Positions 58,859 to 64,000 of a stretch of DNA of 64,000 nucleotides are shown here, piece by piece. The stretch covers positions 1 to 64,000 of the forward strand of contig DAIPBO010000007.1 in the NCBI GenBank assembly GCA_036774405.1, read 5' to 3'. Both the position numbers and the translations under genes were made by a program. The stretch is from JAAYDS01 sp012729155 (lineage in GTDB: Bacteria; Chloroflexota; Anaerolineae; UBA1429). Position 1 is the first letter of the stretch, and every line of letters begins with the position of its first letter. The notes under the pieces are model-generated. The model made no database searches. It was not told the origin of the DNA and saw nothing but the letters and a program-made list of their open reading frames with translations.

Positions 58859-60138
58859 TGCGTGTTCTGCTTGTGGGCTCGGGCGGGCGCGAGCACGCCC
58901 TGGCCTGGGCCATCGCTCGCTCGCCCCGCTGCGAGACGCTCTTTGTGGCGCCCGGCAACTCAGGCACCGCCCAGTTGGGGCGCAACGTGCCCATCAGCAC
59001 TGATAACCTCGATGAGTTGGTGCGCTTTGCTGTCGAGCAGTGCTGCGATCTGGTGGTGGTGGGGCCTGAGATGCCCCTTGCGTTGGGCCTAGCCGATCGG
59101 CTACAAGCCGCTGGCATACGCTGTTTTGGCCCCAGTGCGGCTGCGGCACGCATCGAGGCATCCAAGGCGTTCAGCAAGACGCTTATGCGAGATCTGGGCC
59201 TGCCCACTGCCGACTTTGCTACGTTCTGCGACGCCGATACGGCCGAGGCCCATGTGCGCGCCGTGGGTGCACCGATCGTCGTCAAAGCCAGTGGCCTGGC
59301 CGCCGGCAAGGGTGTCATCGTTTGCCAGACCATGGACGAGGCTTTTGTGGCGATCGACACGATCGGCCGAAAGCGTGCCTTTGGGGCGGCCGGCGACGAG
59401 ATCGTCATTGAAGCCTTCGTCACTGGCAGCGAGGTGTCTGTGCTCGCTTTTAGCGATGGCGTCACCGTGCGCCCGATGATTCAGGCGCAAGACCACAAGG
59501 CCGCCTGTGATGGTGACCGCGGTCCCAACACCGGCGGCATGGGCTGTTATGCGCCCGCCGCACTGCTCGATGAGGCTCAACTGGAAGCCGTCACCGCACG
59601 CGTGTTGCAGCCTACGATCGACGGCCTGCGACAACGCGGAACTCCTTATGTGGGCATCCTCTACGCCGGCTTGATGGTCTCAGCCGACGACCTAAAAGTG
59701 CTCGAGTTCAACTGCCGATTTGGAGACCCCGAGACACAGGCCATCTTACCGCTGCTCGAGAACGACCTGCTTGAGGTGCTCGAGGCCAGTGTCGACGGGC
59801 GCCTGCACGAGATCGAGTTACGCTGGCGACGGCTCACCAGTGTCTGCGTGGTCATGGCTGCACAGGGCTACCCTGGCGCCTATGAGCGCGGCCTTCCGAT
59901 TGAGGGCCTCGATGCAGCTGCCGCACTGGATGACGTCGTCGTCTTTCACGCCGGGACGCGAACCGTCGATGGCCAAGTGCTCACCGACGGCGGGCGAGTG
60001 CTCGGCGTTACTGCGTGGGCAAGCGATCTGCGCGCAGCTCGCGACCGTGCCTACACGGCCGTCGGCCGAATTCACTGGCCAGGCGCTTTTGCACGACAGG
60101 ACATCGGCTGCAAGGGGCTCGAGGAGGGGCGACGATGA
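58858..60138 (+). CDS. purD: Phosphoribosylamine-glycine ligase
   Basis: 426 residues. The ATG at 58858 shares its A with the purF stop (TGATG), with AGGGAGG upstream. ATP-grasp ligase: RVLLVGSGGREHALAWAI, VGPEMPLALGLADRL, KASGLAAGKGVIVCQT, the signature QDHKAACDGDRGPNTGGMG in short form, and LEFNCRFGDPETQ. It ligates glycine to phosphoribosylamine. Normal length. Confidence 0.97.
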   Translation: MRVLLVGSGGREHALAWAIARSPRCETLFVAPGNSGTAQLGRNVPISTDNLDELVRFAVEQCCDLVVVGPEMPLALGLADRLQAAGIRCFGPSAAAARIEASKAFSKTLMRDLGLPTADFATFCDADTAEAHVRAVGAPIVVKASGLAAGKGVIVCQTMDEAFVAIDTIGRKRAFGAAGDEIVIEAFVTGSEVSVLAFSDGVTVRPMIQAQDHKAACDGDRGPNTGGMGCYAPAALLDEAQLEAVTARVLQPTIDGLRQRGTPYVGILYAGLMVSADDLKVLEFNCRFGDPETQAILPLLENDLLEVLEASVDGRLHEIELRWRRLTSVCVVMAAQGYPGAYERGLPIEGLDAAAALDDVVVFHAGTRTVDGQVLTDGGRVLGVTAWASDLRAARDRAYTAVGRIHWPGAFARQDIGCKGLEEGRR

Positions 60139-61157
60139 CGCTCAGCGCGTATTCACAATCGGGAGTAAACATCGACGCGGGCAACCGTGCTGTCGAGTTG
60201 ATGAAAGCGGCCGTGCGCTCCACCTATGGGCCCGAGGTGCTGCTGGGCATAGGCGCGTTCGGCGGCCTTTTCGATGCCAACCGCCTGCGCGATTTCCGTC
60301 ATCCTGTGTTGGTGGCTTCAACCGATGGCGTGGGCACAAAGACGATGATCGCTTCGGCGCTGCGCAGCTTTCACACCCTGGGGCAGGATATCGTCAACCA
60401 TTGCGTGAACGACATTCTGGTGCAGGGGGCCGAGCCGCTGTTCTTTCTTGACTATGTGGCCTCGCCCGTACTCGAGCCCGAGGCAGTTGCAGAGATGGTG
60501 GGGGGCGTCGCCGCCGCATGTCGCGAGGCAGGCTGCGCCCTGCTTGGCGGTGAGACGGCTGAGATGCCCGGCGTCTATGCCCCCGGCGAGATGGACATAG
60601 CCGGCACCATTGTTGGCGTGGTCGAGCGCGACGAGATCATCGATGGCTCGCGCATCGAGGCGGGTGACGTGTTGCTGGGCCTGCGCTCTACAGGGCTGCA
60701 CACCAACGGCTATTCGCTCGTGCGCCGTATCATCGGCCGTGAGCGCTATCATGAGAACGTGCCTGCGCTGGGGACGACGCTAGGCGCGGCGCTGGTGAGG
60801 CCTCACCGCTCATACCTTGCCGCAGTGCGCCGCCTACGGTCGGCTGTCGACGTCAAGGGCCTGGCACACATCACCGGCGGAGGCTTTGTGGAGAATATCC
60901 CTCGCGTGTTGCCTGCGGGTCTGGGCGTCAGCATTCGTCGCAACGCCTGGCGAGTCCCCGCCCTGTTCGAGATACTACAGGATGAGGGCAACGTGCCTGG
61001 CGAGGAGATGTACCGCGTATTCAATATGGGTATCGGCATGGTCGTCATCGTGTCGCCAGATGCCGTAGCCGAGGCGCAGCAGGCTTGTGACGAGCCGGCA
61101 CCGGTCATCGGTGAGGTCGTGACGGCGGGAGATGGCCCCCGCGTACAGCTGCTGTGA
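60135..61157 (+). CDS. purM: AIR synthetase
   Basis: 340 residues. The ATG at 60135 overlaps the purD stop as ATGA, after GAGGAGGGG. PurM fold related to PurL: VNIDAGNRAVELMK, STDGVGTKTMIA, NHCVNDILVQGAEPLFFLDY, GGETAEMPGVY, HTNGYSLVRRI, and HITGGGFVENIPRVLP. It closes the imidazole ring, FGAM to AIR, using ATP. Confidence 0.97.
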   Translation: MTLSAYSQSGVNIDAGNRAVELMKAAVRSTYGPEVLLGIGAFGGLFDANRLRDFRHPVLVASTDGVGTKTMIASALRSFHTLGQDIVNHCVNDILVQGAEPLFFLDYVASPVLEPEAVAEMVGGVAAACREAGCALLGGETAEMPGVYAPGEMDIAGTIVGVVERDEIIDGSRIEAGDVLLGLRSTGLHTNGYSLVRRIIGRERYHENVPALGTTLGAALVRPHRSYLAAVRRLRSAVDVKGLAHITGGGFVENIPRVLPAGLGVSIRRNAWRVPALFEILQDEGNVPGEEMYRVFNMGIGMVVIVSPDAVAEAQQACDEPAPVIGEVVTAGDGPRVQLL

Positions 61158-61762
61158 GGAACCTGGCTGTCCTAGTCTCGGGCAGCGGGACCAACCTGCA
61201 GGCCATCCTAGACGCGATTGGCTCGGGCGCGCTAAGCGGTGCGCGCGTAGCCGTGGTGGTTTCAAACCGCAAAGACGCCTATGGCCTGCAGCGTGCCAAG
61301 GCAGCGGGTGTTCCGGTGATCTATCACCCGCTCTTGCCCTACCGCAAGCGGGGGTTGCCTCGTGAGAGGTATGACGCCGATTTGTCCGAGCTACTACGCC
61401 CCTACCAGGTGGATGTGGTAATCTTGGCGGGATGGATGCACATCCTGTCGTGGGCCTTTCTGCAGCACTATCGGCATGTGCTCAACATTCATCCGGCGCT
61501 GCCAGGCGCCTTTCCAGGCATGCACGCCATCGAACGCGCCTACGAGGCCTATCAGCGCGGTGAGATCGCACACACTGGGGTAATGGTGCACCTGGCGCCC
61601 GATGAGGGGGTCGACGTCGGGCCGGTGGTGTGTCAAGAGGTGGTGCCAATACTCCCCGATGACAGCCTTGAGTCGCTCGAGGCGCGCATCCACGAGGTGG
61701 AGCACCGACTCTACATCGAAGCGATTCGCCTTGTATTGCACGAGCTCGGGCCAGAAGCCTAG
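61154..61762 (+). CDS. purN: GAR formyltransferase (folate-dependent)
   Basis: 202 residues. The GTG at 61154 overlaps the purM stop as GTGA. Formyltransferase motifs: LAVLVSGSGTNLQAILDAI, VVSNRKDAYGLQRA, ILAGWMHILS, then NIHPALPGAFPGMHAIERAYE (catalytic Asn and His) and TGVMVHLAPDEGVDVGPVV (catalytic Asp). It uses 10-formyl-THF. Last gene of the operon; its TAG shares CTAG with the convergent gene. purH is not in the window. Confidence 0.96.
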   Translation: MRNLAVLVSGSGTNLQAILDAIGSGALSGARVAVVVSNRKDAYGLQRAKAAGVPVIYHPLLPYRKRGLPRERYDADLSELLRPYQVDVVILAGWMHILSWAFLQHYRHVLNIHPALPGAFPGMHAIERAYEAYQRGEIAHTGVMVHLAPDEGVDVGPVVCQEVVPILPDDSLESLEARIHEVEHRLYIEAIRLVLHELGPEA

Positions 61763-62478
61763 CTCCACACAAAAGCGTTCGCAGCAATCACGCTGTGCAA
61801 GTCTTGCGTGCAAGCCTCGCAGAACGTCCAGCCCAACTCGGCCTCATCCTCAGACAGCGCGATCAGATCCTCGAGAGTGACGGCGTGTCGCATCACGCAG
61901 CGGTTGCTGCAGTGCATCTCGAGCCCTCTGCGCACCACTGCATGCGTGCGTCCAAAGCTAGGCACTGCGAGCACATGCCCCAGATGATGCCTCACGAGTC
62001 GCGCCAGAGCGCGCTCGCGGTCGGCACGGTCAGCTATGCGTCTCACCTGATGGACCGACACTATCGCAGCGGTTCCAGGCAAGCTCGTCCCAAGGCAATG
62101 GAGATCAGGGCGGGCACGCGCGAGCGGTGCGGGGAACTCGGTCAGGTCCTCGTCAATCATCACAAGGTCATAGTGATCAGTAGCTCGCTGCCAGGGCTCT
62201 CTGCGCACCAGTTCCAGGTACTGCGGTGCGATGACGCGATCGAGCTCTCGATCGTAGCTCTGCTCAATGTACCACTGATTGCCCCAGTAGGGTTGGTTAT
62301 CCATCAGCGCGGGGATGACCCAGTTGCCAAAGACACGCACAGGCATGGGCGGATCATAGAAAGCCATCGGGTGGCGAAAGTAGAGCCACTTGATGACCTG
62401 ATCCACTGTCTGCACCAGGATTCGGCTCTCTCGACGAGCGATGCCCTCGCTCCAAGTGATCGAGATGCCCTTGCCCAT
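61759..62478 (-). CDS. Archaemetzincin-like zinc protein with altered active site
   Basis: 239 residues from the ATG at 62478, with GGAGG upstream. Residues 100-225 match the archaemetzincin layout: LVMIDEDLTEF, GTAAIVSVHQVRR, then RLVRHHLGHVLAVPS, MHCSNRCVMRH and FCEAC. The zinc motif HExxH is His164-His165-Leu-Gly-His168, so the catalytic Glu is His. The third His (189), with Cys190 and Cys194, comes after a longer loop than usual, and Cys220-x2-Cys223 completes the structural zinc site. Peptidase activity is doubtful. The first 95 residues are not recognised (MPVRVFGNWVIPALMDNQPYW in part). Confidence 0.65.
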   Translation of the reverse strand: MGKGISITWSEGIARRESRILVQTVDQVIKWLYFRHPMAFYDPPMPVRVFGNWVIPALMDNQPYWGNQWYIEQSYDRELDRVIAPQYLELVRREPWQRATDHYDLVMIDEDLTEFPAPLARARPDLHCLGTSLPGTAAIVSVHQVRRIADRADRERALARLVRHHLGHVLAVPSFGRTHAVVRRGLEMHCSNRCVMRHAVTLEDLIALSEDEAELGWTFCEACTQDLHSVIAANAFVWS

Positions 62479-62517
62479 GCTGCCTCCAGCTGTCATGTGC
62501 CTTGTTGATCTGAGCCG

Positions 62518-62545
62518 ATTATGCCATACCGGGGTTGGCCCACAA
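62518..62545 (-). promoter_or_regulatory. Promoter of the archaemetzincin-like gene
   Basis: On the minus strand TTGTGG (62545-62540), 16-base spacer, CATAAT (62523-62518). Confidence 0.5.
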
Positions 62546-62563
62546 AACCCCGCACCCACGGCC

Positions 62564-62592
62564 TTGCCCAGACGGAGTGCTGCGGCTATGAT
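62564..62592 (+). promoter_or_regulatory. Promoter of the HEAT-repeat gene
   Basis: TTGCCC (62564-62569), 17-base spacer, TATGAT (62587-62592). Confidence 0.5.
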
Positions 62593-62625
62593 TATGGTAG
62601 TCGTGTATGGGGCTGGAGAGATGCC

Positions 62626-64000
62626 GTGGCACCATTAGTCAAACCAAACATCGCTCGTCTCGAGAAACGGGGCAGGGTCAAGGGCTTGATTCGTGCCCTC
62701 AGACACAGAGATGCCGCCGTCCGCGGCGAAGCCATCATGGCGCTTGGGCGTCTACGCGCTCCCGAGGCCGTCGGCCCGCTCATCAGCGCCATGCTCGACG
62801 AGCAGAGCTCGGTCGCGATTATGGCTATCCAGTCGCTGGGAGAGATTGGCGAGCCCTCAGCGATTGAGGCGCTCGTGGTCATGCTTAACAGCGGCGGGCC
62901 TGAGCGGCGGGTGGCTGCCCTGCGGGCCCTCGGGGCCATCGGCACCGAGCAGGCCTTTGCTGGCATCGCCTCAGTACTACGTGGCACCCAGACCGATCTA
63001 GACGAGCACGCGATTGGCGCTTTGGTGCGCTGTGGTCCAGAGCACTTGCCCCGCCTGCTAGACCTACTCGCAGACAGTGAGCCGCGTGTTTCGGCAGCCG
63101 CCACTGCGGCGTTGCGACAGATGGGCCAACCTGTACAGGCAGCTCTAGAGGAGCAGGCCAGATCAAAAGACCAACTCGTGGCCGAGCGAGCTGTGCGCGC
63201 CCTTGGCAAACTTGCCACCCCCTCTGCCCTCGATACGCTCGTGAGCATGCTGTATCAGGGTAGCTACACCCTGCGCGCCGCAGCACAAGAAGCGTTGCTG
63301 GGGGCCGGAGGCGAGGCCATCACACAGCTGAAGGCTGCCATCGACAGCGGAGACCTCAACAGACAACGCGCTGCCGTGCAGGCGCTGGGCGCAAGTGATC
63401 TGCCCGAGGCCGTCCCGGTGTTGGCCGAGCTCGTCAGTCAGGGGCCCAAGCCACTGGCACGGACGGGCATCCAGGCGCTGGGCGAGCTGCAGCAGGGCGC
63501 CGCCATCCCCACGCTGCTCGCTGCGCTAGGCAGTGACGATTGGCTGCTGCGACAACATGCGGCCGAAGGGCTGGGCCGGTTGACATTGCAGGACGACGAG
63601 ATCGACCGGCTGGCGGAGATGCTTTATGACGGCACCTCGGCAGTTCGAAAGGCTGCACTACAATCGCTCGAAACGCTCAACTGGCGCCCCGCGACCCCTG
63701 AGCAGCGGGTCGCCTACCACGTGGCCAAGCAACAGTGGCCAGCGCTGCGTAGGCTCGGAGACGTAGCCGCCCCCGCCATAGCCCGTATCATTCCGCTGCT
63801 ACTGGGCGGCGACCGCGCCGAGGCGGTGGGAGCATTGACCGCCACCGGTACAGCTGCTCTGGACCCCCTGATCGAGCTGCTAAGCCATCAAGACGTTGCT
63901 ACGCGCTCCGCCGCTGCCGAAGGCCTGGGGCAGCTTGGAGACGAACGCGCTGTGCCATTACTGATTGCGGAGCTTGAGCGCAGCCCCAACAGCAGCAGTG
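62626..64000 (+). CDS. HEAT-repeat protein (3' end outside window)
   Basis: GTG at 62626 with GGAGAG 5 bases upstream; the frame stays open for 458 codons to the window end. After a basic start (APLVKPNIARLEKRGRVKG) the protein is a chain of HEAT/PBS-lyase-type repeats of about 30 residues. Examples are VRGEAIMALGRLRAPEAVGPL, VAIMAIQSLGEIGEPSAIEAL and VAERAVRALGKLATPSALDTL. About twelve such units are visible. These repeats make a curved binding surface and occur in phycobilisome lyases, kinase partners and scaffolds. No enzymatic domain is seen in the part present; one may follow downstream. Confidence 0.85.
   Translation, partial: MAPLVKPNIARLEKRGRVKGLIRALRHRDAAVRGEAIMALGRLRAPEAVGPLISAMLDEQSSVAIMAIQSLGEIGEPSAIEALVVMLNSGGPERRVAALRALGAIGTEQAFAGIASVLRGTQTDLDEHAIGALVRCGPEHLPRLLDLLADSEPRVSAAATAALRQMGQPVQAALEEQARSKDQLVAERAVRALGKLATPSALDTLVSMLYQGSYTLRAAAQEALLGAGGEAITQLKAAIDSGDLNRQRAAVQALGASDLPEAVPVLAELVSQGPKPLARTGIQALGELQQGAAIPTLLAALGSDDWLLRQHAAEGLGRLTLQDDEIDRLAEMLYDGTSAVRKAALQSLETLNWRPATPEQRVAYHVAKQQWPALRRLGDVAAPAIARIIPLLLGGDRAEAVGALTATGTAALDPLIELLSHQDVATRSAAAEGLGQLGDERAVPLLIAELERSPNSSS

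Noticed and set aside
1..64000. tRNA, rRNA genes and CRISPR arrays
   Set aside because: No cloverleaf with a T-loop GTTCRA signature, no rRNA stretch and no regularly spaced repeats were found on either strand by eye.

Overview
This window is a GC-rich bacterial chromosome segment. It most likely comes from a member of the Chloroflexota related to Anaerolineae or Caldilineae. That assignment is inferred from the gene set: a glycosyltransferase-39-type C-terminal region, a RarA protein with an extra C-terminal domain, a bactofilin next to a DUF4446 protein, a one-chain PurSL, and many GTG starts with 4-base ATGA/GTGA overlaps. No rRNA or tRNA was seen. The lifestyle looks anaerobic or oxygen-sensitive: superoxide reductase, rubrerythrin, a ferredoxin-bearing EtfA, a PPi-type phosphofructokinase and a probable Re-citrate synthase-type enzyme are present.

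Layout. 1-966 is the 3' end of a membrane or glycosyltransferase-type gene. 1467-6810 is a sulfur and oxidative-stress block: an IscS homologue that has lost its PLP lysine, an IscU-DUF59 fusion, TusA, a DsrE2-like protein, a SagB-type nitroreductase, a zinc ribbon, a PfpI/DJ-1 protein, superoxide reductase and rubrerythrin. Two decayed, mutually homologous direct repeats (1035-1372 and 7071-7550) bracket this block. 7712-8671 is a double GNAT protein. 8668-16701 (minus) is a seven-gene string: MoxR, DUF58, DUF4129, RarA fusion, DUF4446, bactofilin and a HAD-like membrane protein without its catalytic aspartates. 16863-23321 holds ssb, an amidohydrolase, a nucleotidyltransferase/phosphomutase-like fusion and two sugar-isomerase-type TIM barrels.

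23455-25944 holds an HpcH/HpaI aldolase and the Re-citrate synthase-like gene, the latter behind a structured leader ending in a terminator. 26013-31070 (minus) is S9 peptidase, a PEP-synthase-like protein and a ROK kinase. 31183-39093 holds HtrA, ferredoxin, a small HTH protein, cyclophilin, a VTT membrane protein, AlaX with a DUF3343 protein, PPi-PFK, a DegT aminotransferase and an esterase. 39106-43941 (minus) holds a zinc-ribbon protein and a tightly overlapped EtfB-EtfA-Nudix-winged helix-SDR string. 44107-47913 holds a lipoprotein, UxuA and the main sigma factor behind two promoters and an internal terminator.

48070-61762 is an eleven-gene purine operon (purA, guaB, purL, purQ, purB, purC, purE, purF, purD, purM, purN). 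It lies behind one clear promoter and a long stem-loop leader, and encodes most steps from PRPP to SAICAR/AICAR and on to AMP and XMP. purK and purH are not in the window, and PurC and PurE resemble the two halves of animal PAICS. The window ends with a divergent archaemetzincin-like protein (minus) and a HEAT-repeat protein cut by the window end.

The observation most worth following is the PLP-lysine-less IscS operon (1606-4067). The three structured leaders in front of a Re-citrate synthase-type gene, the sigma factor and the purine operon come next.
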